Below the pieces are notes generated by a model. It ran no database searches. It was not told the origin of the DNA and worked only from the letters and a program-made list of their open reading frames with translations. Shown here piece by piece: positions 1 to 9,032 of a DNA stretch of 64,000 bases. How positions within the stretch are numbered: the stretch's first letter is position 1; the number at the start of each line of letters is the position of its first letter. This DNA comes from Massilia sp. Bi118 (GTDB taxonomy: Bacteria; Pseudomonadota; Gammaproteobacteria; Burkholderiales; Burkholderiaceae_D), in contig NZ_CAKKMV010000015.1 in the NCBI RefSeq assembly GCF_918697865.1, positions 62,001 through 126,000 of the forward strand, read 5' to 3'. The position numbers and the translations under genes were made by a program.

Positions 1-81
1 CATGCGCGCGCGGTGCGGCGGATCGTCGGCGCCTGAGCCGCCAGGCTACCCGCCGCACCGGGCGCACCGGCAGGACCCGCT

Positions 82-1545
82 TTATTTAGCGGCGGCTGCC
101 GGTGCTGCCGTCACGGGCACAGCGACGTTCGAACGGCCGATCTGTTGGTCCATGTTCGCCAGGAACCAAGCTGTCGTTGCCATGACGGCCGTGTGGCGGC
201 GCAGGTTGTCGGGATCGACCTTGTCGAAGGTGTCGGCCGGCGTATGGTGGTAATTGAAGTAGTTGGCCGAGTCGATCCACGGCTCGAAGCTCGGCACGCC
301 CGAGGTTTCCAGCTCGTGCAGGTCGCCCGACGCAATCACGTCTTCGCGGCGGAAGGCGCCTGCGCCGATCGGGTACAGCGCCGCCTGCAGCGGGGCCATC
401 AGCTTGGCGGACTGCAGGCCGACGCCGGCGCGCAGACCGAAGGGGCGGCCGGAGCCGCTGTCGTCTTCGTAGGCGGCGAAATGCTTCTCGGCCGTCGACT
501 TGTAGGCGTCGTTATAGCCCCTGCCCCCGCGGCCGCCGTTTTCTTCGTTCATCCACGCTACCACGCGGATGGTGCGACGCGGACGGTAGTCGAGCTTGCG
601 CAGGGTATCGATCACGCCCATGGCGCTGACCACACCCGAGGCGTCGTCATTGGCGCCCGTGGCGAGGTCCCAGGAATCGAGGTGACCGGACACCAGCACG
701 ATCTCGTCCGCCTTGTCGGTGCCGGGCCAGTCGGCGATCACGTTGTAGCTGTCGGCGTCGGGCAGGATCTGCGGGGTCAGGGTCAGGTGCAGGCGCACCG
801 GGCCGCGTTTGGACAGGCGGGCGATCAGCATCGAGTCCTCGATCGTGATCGCGGCTGCCGGAATACGCTTGCCTTCCGGCAGGTTCGTGGCGCCGGTGTG
901 GACGATGCGATAAGCGGCGCCGCCGACGGCGCGCACCAGGGCGGCTTGCGCGCCCATCTCGGCGGCCATGCGCGGACCGGCGCCGCGGAAGGCAACGGCC
1001 TGTCCGTAGGCGTTGCCGGCCAGGCCGCGGTCGGCCATGTTCTGGTCGAAAGGCACGTCGAACAGCACGATGCGGCCCTTCACCTCGGCCGCGCGTGCTT
1101 TCAGTTCCTCGAAGCTGCGGACCACGATCACCTCGGCCGTGATGCCGGCCGCCGGGGTCGCGCCCGAGCCGCCGAGGGCGGTCAGCACGACTTTCTGGGT
1201 CACGCCGGCCGGTCGGCCCTTGTAGTCCACCACTTCGCAGGTCTCGGCGCCGCGCACCCAGTGCGGCACCTTGACCGGCTGCAGGGTGACCCTGGCGCCC
1301 AGCTTGCGCAGCTCGTCGGCCACCTGGGTGACGGCGGCGGCGGCGCCGGCGGAACCGGACAGGCGTGGGCCGACCAGGTCGGTCAGGTCTTCGAGGCGCT
1401 GGTAGGCATAGTCGCTCTGCATCGCCGTGTCGCGCACCTTGGCGAGCGCGGCCGGGTCGTTGCCCGGAGTGGCAGCGCTGACGCTGCTGGCGGCCAGGCT
1501 GGCGGCGATCAAGGTCAGGGCGGGAAGGCAGATGCGGCGTTTCAT
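82..1545 (-). CDS. Secreted M28-family zinc peptidase (aminopeptidase-like), 487 aa
   Basis: Predicted exported di-zinc peptidase that would release amino acids from peptides in the periplasm or outside the cell. The N-terminus MKRRICLPALTLIAASLAA is a signal peptide ending near VSAA, which fixes the start at 1545 inside a longer open frame. A protease-associated-like middle segment (about residues 110-260) interrupts the fold, as in other secreted M28 enzymes. Metal ligands and catalytic residues are visible in order: GHLDSWDLATGANDDASG (His, Asp), NEENGG (catalytic Glu pair), YEDDSG (Asp) and YHHTPADTFD (His). The C-terminal tail is Ala/Pro rich. It stands alone, 98 bp from the upstream metallophosphoesterase on the same strand. 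The family call is firm; substrate specificity is unknown. Confidence 0.9.
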   Translation of the reverse strand: MKRRICLPALTLIAASLAASSVSAATPGNDPAALAKVRDTAMQSDYAYQRLEDLTDLVGPRLSGSAGAAAAVTQVADELRKLGARVTLQPVKVPHWVRGAETCEVVDYKGRPAGVTQKVVLTALGGSGATPAAGITAEVIVVRSFEELKARAAEVKGRIVLFDVPFDQNMADRGLAGNAYGQAVAFRGAGPRMAAEMGAQAALVRAVGGAAYRIVHTGATNLPEGKRIPAAAITIEDSMLIARLSKRGPVRLHLTLTPQILPDADSYNVIADWPGTDKADEIVLVSGHLDSWDLATGANDDASGVVSAMGVIDTLRKLDYRPRRTIRVVAWMNEENGGRGGRGYNDAYKSTAEKHFAAYEDDSGSGRPFGLRAGVGLQSAKLMAPLQAALYPIGAGAFRREDVIASGDLHELETSGVPSFEPWIDSANYFNYHHTPADTFDKVDPDNLRRHTAVMATTAWFLANMDQQIGRSNVAVPVTAAPAAAAK

Positions 1546-1643
1546 GCGTTTGTCCTTTGGTTCGGGTCGAAATGACTGAAACAATAGCGCAACCGCCGCA
1601 GTTTTAGGAAATTTATTGCGGTAAATACATTGTTGATGGACGC

Positions 1644-2780
1644 TCAAGCCGGGACCAGTCGCACTAATGTGATTTCGGACGGCGCCCCGAAGCGCTTCGG
1701 CGGTCCCCAATAGCCGGTGCCGCGGCTGGTGTACACCCACAGCGAGCGCACCCGGTTCAGGCCGGCAACGAAGGGCTGCTGCAGCGGCACGAAGAAATTC
1801 CAGGGGAAGAACTGGCCGCCATGGGTGTGGCCGGACAACTGCAGGTCGAAGCCGGCGTCGGCGGCTGCCGGCGCACTGCGCGGCTGGTGGGCGAGCAGCA
1901 CCTTGACGGCAACGTCGGCCGGCGCCCCGGCCGCCGCCTGCTGCGGATCGCTCCTGTGGGCCGGATTGAAATGCTGGGCCGTGTAGTCGGTCACGCCGGC
2001 GATCATCAGCGAAGCCGCGCCACGGCGGCGGATCACGTGCTCGTTGAGCAGCACGCGCAGGCCCAGGCGGCGCACCTCGGCGATCCATTGCTCGGCGCCG
2101 GAATAATATTCGTGGTTGCCGGTCACAAAGAACACGCCGTCCGGCGCCGCAAGGCGGGCCAGCGGCGCCGTGTGCAGGGCCAGGCGCTGCACGCTGCCGT
2201 CGACCAGGTCGCCGGTGACGGCAATGGCGTCGGGCTTGAGCCCGTTGACCTTGTTGACGATGGCATTCAGATAGGCGCGCTTGATGGTGGGGCCGACGTG
2301 GATATCGGAAATCTGGGCGATCGCATAGCCGGCCAGTTCCTCTGGCAGGTTGACGATAGGCACGTCCACCGTGACCACGCGCGCGAGACGGCGCGCGTTG
2401 ACGAAGCCGATGACGGACACCAGCAGCGCAAGCAGGGGCACTGCCACGGCGCTGTCGTGGATGATGGCCGGGCTGCCGGCGCCTGCAAGCGTGAGCACCA
2501 GCAGGATCACGTCGCGCAAGAGGGTCAGCACCAGCAGCGAGGAAAAGAAGCCCATCGCCAGCAGGCCGGCCCAGGACAGCGGTCCGGACCAGCGGCTGCG
2601 GCGCAGGCTGGGCGCGACCAGGCCGAGACGCACCAGCACAGCCGAGGCCGCGAGTAAAACGATGCCCACCAGCATGCCGGGCACGCCGATATCCATGCCT
2701 GGCAGCAAGCGGAGACCGATATACAGGTGCACCAGCACCAGGATTGCAAGAACAGAAATGGAAGAACGTCGGCGCGCCAT
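1644..2780 (-). CDS. Membrane-anchored metallophosphoesterase (YkuE/YaeI type), 378 aa
   Basis: Calcineurin-like phosphoesterase with an N-terminal membrane region. About four hydrophobic helices occupy residues 1-140. The catalytic domain follows with the family motifs in order: QISDIHVG (D-x-H), VTGDLVDGS (GDxxD), TGNHEYY (GNHE), LLAHQP and SGHTHGGQFFP (GHxH). Relatives act on lipid-linked or nucleotide phosphates at the inner membrane, for example UDP-diacylglucosamine hydrolases and YkuE-like enzymes; the substrate here is not known. I chose the ATG at 2780 (MARRRSS) because it gives a normal positive-inside first helix. The frame is open to an ATG at 2822, but no good ribosome-binding site was seen for either. 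Confidence 0.88.
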   Translation of the reverse strand: MARRRSSISVLAILVLVHLYIGLRLLPGMDIGVPGMLVGIVLLAASAVLVRLGLVAPSLRRSRWSGPLSWAGLLAMGFFSSLLVLTLLRDVILLVLTLAGAGSPAIIHDSAVAVPLLALLVSVIGFVNARRLARVVTVDVPIVNLPEELAGYAIAQISDIHVGPTIKRAYLNAIVNKVNGLKPDAIAVTGDLVDGSVQRLALHTAPLARLAAPDGVFFVTGNHEYYSGAEQWIAEVRRLGLRVLLNEHVIRRRGAASLMIAGVTDYTAQHFNPAHRSDPQQAAAGAPADVAVKVLLAHQPRSAPAAADAGFDLQLSGHTHGGQFFPWNFFVPLQQPFVAGLNRVRSLWVYTSRGTGYWGPPKRFGAPSEITLVRLVPA

Positions 2781-2897
2781 AAACCTGAGGAGTAAAAGAG
2801 TGACACCTGCTAGATGGGGCAAGCGAGACCGAGTGCAAGTGCTGCACGTTCGAAATGTTACGTCCTCTGATGCAGGTGTAAGAATCTGTATTAACGC

Positions 2898-2926
2898 GTG
2901 GCAGCCTCGCCGGTGGGGACTATAGT
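2898..2926 (+). promoter_or_regulatory. Candidate sigma-70 promoter for the glycine-zipper gene
   Basis: GTGGCA (2898-2903, 4/6 to TTGACA) and TATAGT (2921-2926, 5/6 to TATAAT) are separated by 17 bases, 62 bases before the ATG at 2988. Spacing and position fit a sigma-70 promoter. No transcription data. Confidence 0.45.
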
Positions 2927-2987
2927 ACGTTCATGCCTGGCGTCGTTGAGATCATCCTGATCCCCCGTTGAGGCTAAGGAAAAAGCC

Positions 2988-3440
2988 ATGTTGAACAAAA
3001 AATGCTTTGGTGCGGTACTCCTGGCCGCGGCCGCCGTGTCCTCCACGGCAATGGCTCAGGATCGGGGAGCGAACACTGTCATCGGCGCGCTGGCAGGCGC
3101 GGCCATCGGTGGCAGCGCTGGGGGACGCGATGGCGCCCTGGTCGGCGCAGCGATCGGCGCGGCCGTGGGTAACTCGGTGCGCACGAACGACGACTACTAT
3201 TATCGCGACCGCGGAAACTACGGCTACGCGAACAATTACTACTCGGGCAGCTACTACCAGCCGGCGCCGGCCGCCGTGTACGTGGAATCGCGTCCGCGCT
3301 ACTACTACGAACCGCGTCCGGTGTATGTCGAATCGCGTCCGTACTACGACCGTGGCCGTTACTACGATCGTGGCCGCTACTACGACCGCGACCGCGGCGA
3401 CCGTCACCACGACCGTGGCGGCTGGGGCCATCACCGCTGA
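2988..3440 (+). CDS. Glycine-zipper exported protein with Tyr/Arg-rich tail, 150 aa
   Basis: Small envelope protein of unknown function. A signal peptide (residues 1-23, cleavage after AMA) leads into two glycine-zipper repeats (GALAGAAIGGSAGG and GALVGAAIGAAVGN, about residues 33-62). These resemble the Gly-zipper domains of outer-membrane lipoproteins and stress proteins. The last 85 residues are Tyr/Arg rich and repetitive, with tandem VESRPYY and YYDRGR units and a His-rich end. Such low-complexity tails are common in small exported proteins of Oxalobacteraceae. The ribosome-binding site AAGGA lies seven bases before the ATG. A good promoter and terminator bracket it, so it is a single-gene unit. 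Confidence 0.8.
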   Translation: MLNKKCFGAVLLAAAAVSSTAMAQDRGANTVIGALAGAAIGGSAGGRDGALVGAAIGAAVGNSVRTNDDYYYRDRGNYGYANNYYSGSYYQPAPAAVYVESRPRYYYEPRPVYVESRPYYDRGRYYDRGRYYDRDRGDRHHDRGGWGHHR

Positions 3441-3460
3441 TCGGCTCCCGCTGACAAAAA

Positions 3461-3482
3461 CCGCGCTTCGGCGCGGTTTTTT
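3461..3482 (+). terminator. Rho-independent terminator after the glycine-zipper gene
   Basis: Perfect 6-bp stem CCGCGC/GCGCGG with a TTCG loop, followed by TTTTTT and preceded by AAAAA. It would also work on the opposite strand. It isolates the kinase/SEDS gene set that starts at 3555. Confidence 0.9.
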
Positions 3483-3554
3483 ATTGCCTGCCTTTTCCAT
3501 GTCCCCCCGCTAGCCGGGCACGGCGGCGCCTGTGCCGCCTTGACGGGAGGACAC

Positions 3555-4532
3555 ATGCTCGAAGCGGGCGACATCATCACCCTGACGGCCGGCGCCTGGC
3601 GCCTGCGCGAACCGCTGGCCAGTTCCAGCTATGGCCTCCTGTGGCATGCCGAGCCCGCGGGCGGCGGCGCACCGGCCGTGCTCAAGCTGGTCAACACCGA
3701 ACAGATGGCGCTGGCCCTGCCGCCGCAGCGCGTCCGCTGGTCGGCCTGCCTGCATGCCGAAATCGCCTTCCTGCGCGCCCTGCGTCCCTGGGACCAGCGC
3801 CACATCGTGCGCCTGCTCGACAGCGGCGAGCACCTGGGCCAGCCGGCGATGGTCCTCGAACTGCTCGACACCGACCTCGCGCGCCACCTGGATGCGCTGC
3901 GCAGCCGCGGCGACGCCCCCTCCTTCCCGCAGGCGCTGGACTGGACCGCCCAGGCCAACCAGGCGCTGGCGAAAGTGCACCAGTACGGCTGGCGCCACCT
4001 CGACCTGAAGCCCGCCAACCTGCTGGTGGACCGCCACGGCGCCCTCAAGCTGGCCGACTTCGGCACCAACCGTCCGCTACAAGACCGCAACGCCCATTCC
4101 TACGCAGGCACCGCCAACTGGCAGGCGCCCGAACAATTCTTCCCCAACGCCGACGGCCGTTACGTGACGGACGCGCGCAGCGACTACTTCGCCCTCGGCG
4201 CCCTGCTCTACCATGTGGTCACCGGCACCATGCTGCGCTTCTGCAGCGCCTGCGGCGGCGCCTGGCGCGAGCATGGCCCCGGCGCCGCGGCCTACCTGCG
4301 CGCGCGGCACGGCGGCGGCCTGCCCGCCATCCTCGCGTCCGACGAGGCTGCGCTCTTCCTGCGTCATGCCGGCCTCGCCGGCGCCGCTGCCGCGAACGCC
4401 GCACTCGGCCTGCTGCGCGCCCTGCTGGCGCCGCGCCCGGAACAGCGGCCCCGCCACGCCCTCGAGATCAGTCGCCTGATCGAACGCGCACGCAGCGCCT
4501 GCGCCAACGACACGATGCGGAGCGCGGCATGA
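3555..4532 (+). CDS. Soluble Ser/Thr protein kinase (PknB-like), 325 aa
   Basis: Eukaryotic-type protein kinase, first gene of the plus-strand half of the envelope-signalling locus. Seen motifs: AVLKLVN (ATP-binding Lys), AEIAFLRAL (alpha-C Glu), HLDLKPANLLV (catalytic Asp150, with Leu replacing the usual Arg, so a non-RD kinase), LADFG (Asp168) and WQAPEQF (APE). The glycine loop is degenerate (ASSSYGLLW). After the core, a CSACGGAW segment could bind metal. There is no membrane segment or extracellular sensor, unlike PknB itself. The start is the ATG at 3555, preceded by GGGAGG at four bases; an upstream TTG at 3540 lacks this. The stop overlaps the next ATG (ATGA), so translation is coupled to the SEDS gene. 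Likely targets are the neighbouring FHA proteins or the SEDS/PBP pair (inference). Confidence 0.88.
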   Translation: MLEAGDIITLTAGAWRLREPLASSSYGLLWHAEPAGGGAPAVLKLVNTEQMALALPPQRVRWSACLHAEIAFLRALRPWDQRHIVRLLDSGEHLGQPAMVLELLDTDLARHLDALRSRGDAPSFPQALDWTAQANQALAKVHQYGWRHLDLKPANLLVDRHGALKLADFGTNRPLQDRNAHSYAGTANWQAPEQFFPNADGRYVTDARSDYFALGALLYHVVTGTMLRFCSACGGAWREHGPGAAAYLRARHGGGLPAILASDEAALFLRHAGLAGAAAANAALGLLRALLAPRPEQRPRHALEISRLIERARSACANDTMRSAA

Positions 4533-6913
4533 GCGGCGCGGCGGTGTTGCGCGGCGCCGCACGCGGTGCCAGGGCGGCTGCCGGGCCGCGCATCCGGATC
4601 GACAGCGTGCGGATGAGCGTCGCCACCCTGCTCCTGCTGCTGTGCGCCCTGCAGCTGCTTTGCCTGCTGCGCGCGCCGGCCGCGTGGATGCCGGCCCGGG
4701 TCGCGGTGGCGCTGGATGCGGGCAAGGACATGGTGCTGGACGGCGCCGCACTCGGCTTGCCGCCGGCGGAGGGCGCACGGCTCCGGCTGCGCCGCGATGC
4801 CGCGGGCAGTTGGTGGGCCGCGGCCGCCGGCCAGGCGCCGCTGCAGGTCCAGCACGGCGACAGCCGGCGCCGCGCCGGCAGCGTGCTGCTGGCGCAAGGC
4901 CAACGCTTCCAGCTGGGGGCGTCGAGCTTCAGCGTGGATGCCGTCGACGCCGGCAGCGTCGCCTTCACGCGCGACGCTACGCGCTGGCAGTACGACGGCG
5001 CCACCTTGTACCAGAACGGCGTGGCCCGGCCCAGCTGCCCGGACGCCCGGCTGGCCGCGCGCATGGTCGGCGCCTGGAACCGCTGGCTGCCTTCGGTACT
5101 GGGCATGGCGCGTCCGCTGGTCTTCGGCGGCAACCTGGATTGCGGCAACCGCATCGCCATCGCCGGGGTGCCGGCGCCGGCCGCCACCATCAAATCGACG
5201 CCGGAGGGCATGCTGCTGGCCGGCGGCGCCGGCGCCCAGCAGGCGCCCCTGCTGCTGCAAACCGCCGCCAACGCGCACGATGCCGTCCTGCTGGCGGAAC
5301 GCGAGGAAAGCCTGGACAAGGCGGGCGCGCTGCAGCTGGGCCGCACCCGCCTGCTCCTCGAACGCAACGGCGACCTGCTGCACCTGCAGCCGGTATCGCA
5401 CGTCGCCCTCTACCGCGAAGCCGAACAGCGCCTGCCCGAAGGCGTCAGCTGGACCTGGGCCCGGCGCGCGGACTGGCGCCTGCCGGAACAGGCGCTGCTG
5501 CCGCTGGGCCTCGCCTTCGGTATCGCGGCGGCCGTCGCCGCGACCATGCTCCTGAGCGGCGCCACACGCCGCCTGGGCAGCGTGCGCGCGCTGGCTGCGG
5601 TGGGCGCCCTGCTGCTGTGCGGCGCCGGCCTGACCCTGCTGTATTTGCAAAAGAGCGGTGCGCCGGCCGGCGCCGGTATCGGCCTGCTGGTGGCCTGGGC
5701 CGCCTTCTGCTGCCTTTGGCTGGCCGGCGGACGCTCGCTCGCCGCCGGCGCCGCCGTGCTGCTGCTGGCCGCCGGCCTGCTCTCGCAACTCGAGCTGGGA
5801 CTGGGCGCGCCGGAATCCTCCTGGCTGCGCCACGCCGGCAAGACAGGCGCCCTGCTGGCGATCGGCGCGGGCGCCTTCGGCCTCTTGCGTGCCCTGCGTC
5901 CGGGCCCGGACGCGCGTCCGCTGCCGCAAGCCCGCGTGGAACTGGCCCTGCTGTGCATGAGCGGCGCCGCGCTGCTGTTCCTGCTGCTGCAGGTGGCCTT
6001 CGGCGACGAGACCGGCGTCTTCGATTTGCAGCCGGTGGAATTCGCCAAGCTCGCGCTGACCGCCCTCAGCGCCCACTGCCTGGCGCTCGCGACCGGTGGC
6101 CAGCCCGCGCCAGGCGGCGTTCTCTTGCGCGCGCTGCGCCTGGGCGCGCCGGCCCTGCTGTTCCTGGTGCTGCTGGCGGTGGCGCTCGTGCAGGTCGACG
6201 ACTATTCGCCGCTGATCCTGCTGACGGTCTGGGGCTGCGCGATGGCGCTGGCCTATGCGCTGGCCAGCCGCAAGTATCTGCTGCTGGGCGCCGTCCTTGC
6301 CGCCGCGCTGGCCGCGGTGGCGGGCGTGGTGCTGCTGCGCGCCGCCGGTCCGGGCGAGTTCGCGCGCTGGAATTTTTACGCCGACCGCTTCATGGTCTGG
6401 CTCGATCCAGGCTCGCACCCGCACACCGGCCAGCAGTTGCTGCTGGGCGCGCAGGCCATCGCCGGCGGCGGCTGGTTCGGCGCCGACCACGCCTTCGGCC
6501 TGTTGGCGCTGGGCCAGGACGCCGGCGCCGCGCTACGCATCCCGGCCGTGCAGGACGACTTTGCGCCCTCCTTCTTCCTGAACCGGCACGGCCTGATCGC
6601 GGCCTTGCTGCTGTGGATGCTGCAGGCACTGTTCCTGGCCGGGCTGCTGCACACGGCCGTGCGCTGCTGGCTCTCGGGCGCCGGCGCGCGCGACTTCCGC
6701 CTGGCCTGGTACGCCCGCTTCCGCTGCTTCCTGCTGTGCGGCGGCGCGGCCTTCGTCGCCGGCCACTTCCTGCTGTCGTGGGGCACCAACCTCGCGATCT
6801 TCCCGGTGATGGGCCAGCCGATGAGCTTCCTGTCGGCGGGCGGCTCGCACCTGCTGTTTTTCATCTGCCCCCTGCTAGTTGCGGGTGTCGCCAGCGAACC
6901 CGAACATCAATGA
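4529..6913 (+). CDS. SEDS-family (FtsW/RodA-type) glycosyltransferase with large N-terminal domain, 794 aa
   Basis: Likely peptidoglycan polymerase using lipid II. An N-terminal transmembrane helix (about residues 30-50) is followed by about 280 mostly beta-rich residues predicted outside the cytoplasm. Within them, residues around 70-150 end with a pattern like an FHA fold (GQRFQLGASSFSV). A multi-helix SEDS core fills the rest. Family landmarks: LQPVEFAKLAL (compare FQPSELAKLAL), YADRFMVWLDP, HTGQQLLLGAQAIAGGGWFG, IPAVQDDFAPSFFLNRHG and NLAIFPVMGQPMSFLSAGGS. Ordinary FtsW/RodA proteins have about 370-420 residues, so this one is nearly double. The start overlaps the kinase stop by four bases. 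A transpeptidase at 20818-23958 is the obvious partner, because SEDS enzymes work with class B PBPs. Confidence 0.85.
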   Translation: MSGAAVLRGAARGARAAAGPRIRIDSVRMSVATLLLLLCALQLLCLLRAPAAWMPARVAVALDAGKDMVLDGAALGLPPAEGARLRLRRDAAGSWWAAAAGQAPLQVQHGDSRRRAGSVLLAQGQRFQLGASSFSVDAVDAGSVAFTRDATRWQYDGATLYQNGVARPSCPDARLAARMVGAWNRWLPSVLGMARPLVFGGNLDCGNRIAIAGVPAPAATIKSTPEGMLLAGGAGAQQAPLLLQTAANAHDAVLLAEREESLDKAGALQLGRTRLLLERNGDLLHLQPVSHVALYREAEQRLPEGVSWTWARRADWRLPEQALLPLGLAFGIAAAVAATMLLSGATRRLGSVRALAAVGALLLCGAGLTLLYLQKSGAPAGAGIGLLVAWAAFCCLWLAGGRSLAAGAAVLLLAAGLLSQLELGLGAPESSWLRHAGKTGALLAIGAGAFGLLRALRPGPDARPLPQARVELALLCMSGAALLFLLLQVAFGDETGVFDLQPVEFAKLALTALSAHCLALATGGQPAPGGVLLRALRLGAPALLFLVLLAVALVQVDDYSPLILLTVWGCAMALAYALASRKYLLLGAVLAAALAAVAGVVLLRAAGPGEFARWNFYADRFMVWLDPGSHPHTGQQLLLGAQAIAGGGWFGADHAFGLLALGQDAGAALRIPAVQDDFAPSFFLNRHGLIAALLLWMLQALFLAGLLHTAVRCWLSGAGARDFRLAWYARFRCFLLCGGAAFVAGHFLLSWGTNLAIFPVMGQPMSFLSAGGSHLLFFICPLLVAGVASEPEHQ

Positions 6914-6926
6914 AGGAGAACGAATC

Positions 6927-8528
6927 ATGCCAGTCTATGTGCAGCACGAAACCCTAGCCCGGATCAACGATGTGTTCAGCCCCGAGGCGATCTGGCAGGC
7001 GCCGGGGCTGGCCCTGTTCTCGCGCCGTCCGCTGCTGCGCGACCTGCTCGAACGCGCCCCGCGCGAGCAGCGCGGCCGCGCCGCCACCCGCTGCTTCTCG
7101 CACGTGACGCTGGCGCTGCCGCAGGAAGAAGTCGACGACGACCGCCATCTCACGCGCGGCGCCCGCGTGCGCGACCTGGCCGAGGGCCTGGCGGCGCTGC
7201 ACCAGAAGGACTTCGGCGACCTGTTGAAAGGCGACGAGGTGCGCTACCACGTGGTCGGCGACGAAGAACTGGCCCCGGGCGAAGTCGGGGTGCGCTTCGG
7301 CCATGCGGTCTACCTGCCGGCGCCGGGCGAAAAGGTCCAGTACACGGTCAGCGTCTCGCGCGACAGCGCGGTCTGGAAAACCGTCTGCCCGATCTACCCG
7401 AACCAGCGCCTGACCCTGATCGGCCACGACGAACACGAGACCACCCACGTGGCGCCCGGCTGGCCCTTCGGCGCGGAAGGCGCGATCCTCTTGATCAACG
7501 ACGGACCGGAATCGCCGCTCGAAATCCAGGTGCGGCCCAAGGACGCCTTCGAACGCAGCTGGGACCAGGCCGGCGGCTACTACGCGATCCGCTCGCGACG
7601 CGGTGGCGTCGATGCCACGGGTGCGCCGTTGCGCCTGCTGCTGCGCGTCACGCCGGCGCCGGGCATCCGCAGCGTTCCCGCGCAATCCGCGGCACAGCGC
7701 GCCGCCGCGCCGATTCCTGCGCCGGTGCGCACCCCGCCCGCACCATCGGCTCGCCCCGCCGTCTGGAAGCCGCGCCAGGCCCTGAACGCCGACATGACCG
7801 CGGTGCCGCTGGCCGCGCAGGCATCGCCGGCGCCAGCGCTGGCCGCCACGGAAGCCGACGCCACCTACGCACCGGTCGCACGCCAGCGGGTCGCGCTGGC
7901 GGCGCTGGCCCTGCCGCGCCTGTCGCGCTACCGCGAAACCGGCGCCCAGGCGCTGGAGATCGGCCTGAACCGCGCGCTGGCGCCGTCCGCGCCCGGTCAC
8001 GAATCGGTGCTGGGCTTCGCCATCGACGATGCCGACACCATGCACGCGGTGACCGGCGCCGGCCGCGAGCCGGTGGCGGCGCCTGCCTCATTCAGCCCGC
8101 TCGACGGCGCCCGGGTCGACCTGCTGGCGATCGCACCCGAGATGGCCGAACGCTACCTGGCCCTGCTGCGCCTGCCGCAGGCGCCCGCGCTGCCGGTAGC
8201 GCCGGGCGCGCGCTTCCTGTTCGGCCGCAGCGCGCCGATGCTGGCCGCGCTACGCGTACTCGATTCGCCGCGTTTCCTGCGCGCGGCAAGCGGCGCCGCG
8301 CCGTCCAGCGCCGACCGCCTCGGCCTGTCGCGCAATGCCTTCAGCTTCGAGGCGGCGCCGGACGGCTACCGCATTGCCCGCGCCAGCGCGACCCAGGCCT
8401 TGTACCACCTCGACGAGCAGCTGGGTTTCGTGGCCGCGATCGGCGAGGCCACGCCGGAGCAGCCTTACCTGCTGCCGCCCGGCCACCACCTGGTCGCCGG
8501 CCATTACGTCCTGCGCTTCGACGCCTGA
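6927..8528 (+). CDS. Two-domain protein with degenerate C-terminal FHA-like domain, 533 aa
   Basis: Predicted cytoplasmic protein. The N-terminal domain (about residues 1-260) is of unknown family. A Pro/Ala-rich linker follows (about 260-320), then a C-terminal region ending in an FHA-like pattern: FGRSAPM, LGLSRNAFSFE, DGYRIARAS, then LLPPGHHLVAGHYVLRF. This follows the FHA order GR / SRxH / beta strands / gD-x-i-x-l, but the canonical His and Asn are missing, so phosphothreonine binding is uncertain. The start at 6927 is supported by AAGGAG eight bases upstream; the SEDS stop is 13 bases before it. Its place between the kinase/SEDS pair and the phosphatase suggests an adaptor in the same pathway. 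Not a recognised named family. Confidence 0.7.
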   Translation: MPVYVQHETLARINDVFSPEAIWQAPGLALFSRRPLLRDLLERAPREQRGRAATRCFSHVTLALPQEEVDDDRHLTRGARVRDLAEGLAALHQKDFGDLLKGDEVRYHVVGDEELAPGEVGVRFGHAVYLPAPGEKVQYTVSVSRDSAVWKTVCPIYPNQRLTLIGHDEHETTHVAPGWPFGAEGAILLINDGPESPLEIQVRPKDAFERSWDQAGGYYAIRSRRGGVDATGAPLRLLLRVTPAPGIRSVPAQSAAQRAAAPIPAPVRTPPAPSARPAVWKPRQALNADMTAVPLAAQASPAPALAATEADATYAPVARQRVALAALALPRLSRYRETGAQALEIGLNRALAPSAPGHESVLGFAIDDADTMHAVTGAGREPVAAPASFSPLDGARVDLLAIAPEMAERYLALLRLPQAPALPVAPGARFLFGRSAPMLAALRVLDSPRFLRAASGAAPSSADRLGLSRNAFSFEAAPDGYRIARASATQALYHLDEQLGFVAAIGEATPEQPYLLPPGHHLVAGHYVLRFDA

Positions 8529-8534
8529 CGCGCC

Positions 8535-9032
8535 ATGACGATAGCCGCACCGACCCAGGCCGCAACGGCGGCCGCCTACGTCCTCGGACTGGCGCTGACC
8601 CTGGCGCTGGCCGGCTGCCTGACGCCGCGTCGATGGTGGCGGCGCCCGACCGCCGGCAACCTCGCGCTGGCGGGCGGCGGCACGCTGGCCTTCGGTGTCT
8701 TGTTCTGCCTGATGTTCGCCGCCTTGATGCCGGCGCGGCCCGCAAGGCCGGCGGAGCCGCTGCCATTCGCGGAAAGATTCCCGCCGCCCCCGGCACGCAC
8801 GCTGCCTGCAGCGCGCTACCGCGTCATCGACGACCTGAACCTGCGCGCAGCCAAGGCTACCGGCGCCCCCCGCGTGGCGGTGCTGCCGGCCGGGACCCTG
8901 GTCACGCCGACCGGCGCCCTCGATGGCGACTGGCTGCAGGTGCGCGCCCGCCTCGAGGGACGGCCGGTCGAAGGCTGGGTCAGCAGCCTGTGGCTACGCC
9001 GGGTCGACGAGGGCCGGATCGGCCAGCACTAG
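8535..9032 (+). CDS. Membrane protein with C-terminal bacterial SH3 (SH3b) domain, 165 aa
   Basis: Two hydrophobic helices (about residues 12-30 and 43-65) are followed by a Pro-rich spacer and an SH3b domain. The domain shows the typical signature LNLRAAKATGAPRVAVLPAG, then DGDWLQVRA and EGWVSSLWL. SH3b domains of envelope proteins bind peptidoglycan or cell-wall peptides, so this may sense or anchor to the wall next to the SEDS enzyme (inference). It starts seven bases after the previous stop and ends the first plus-strand gene run. Its last 39 bases overlap the 3' end of the convergent GNAT gene. Confidence 0.78.
   Translation: MTIAAPTQAATAAAYVLGLALTLALAGCLTPRRWWRRPTAGNLALAGGGTLAFGVLFCLMFAALMPARPARPAEPLPFAERFPPPPARTLPAARYRVIDDLNLRAAKATGAPRVAVLPAGTLVTPTGALDGDWLQVRARLEGRPVEGWVSSLWLRRVDEGRIGQH

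Noticed and set aside
1..36. Possible 3' end of a plus-strand gene entering from the left (frame ends HARAVRRIVGA, stop at 34-36)
   Set aside because: Only 11 codons are visible, so it cannot be told from chance.
4364..6490. Long minus-strand open frame opposite the SEDS gene
   Set aside because: Gln/Arg-rich shadow frame produced by high GC; no domain, no ribosome-binding site, and the opposite strand has clear SEDS motifs.
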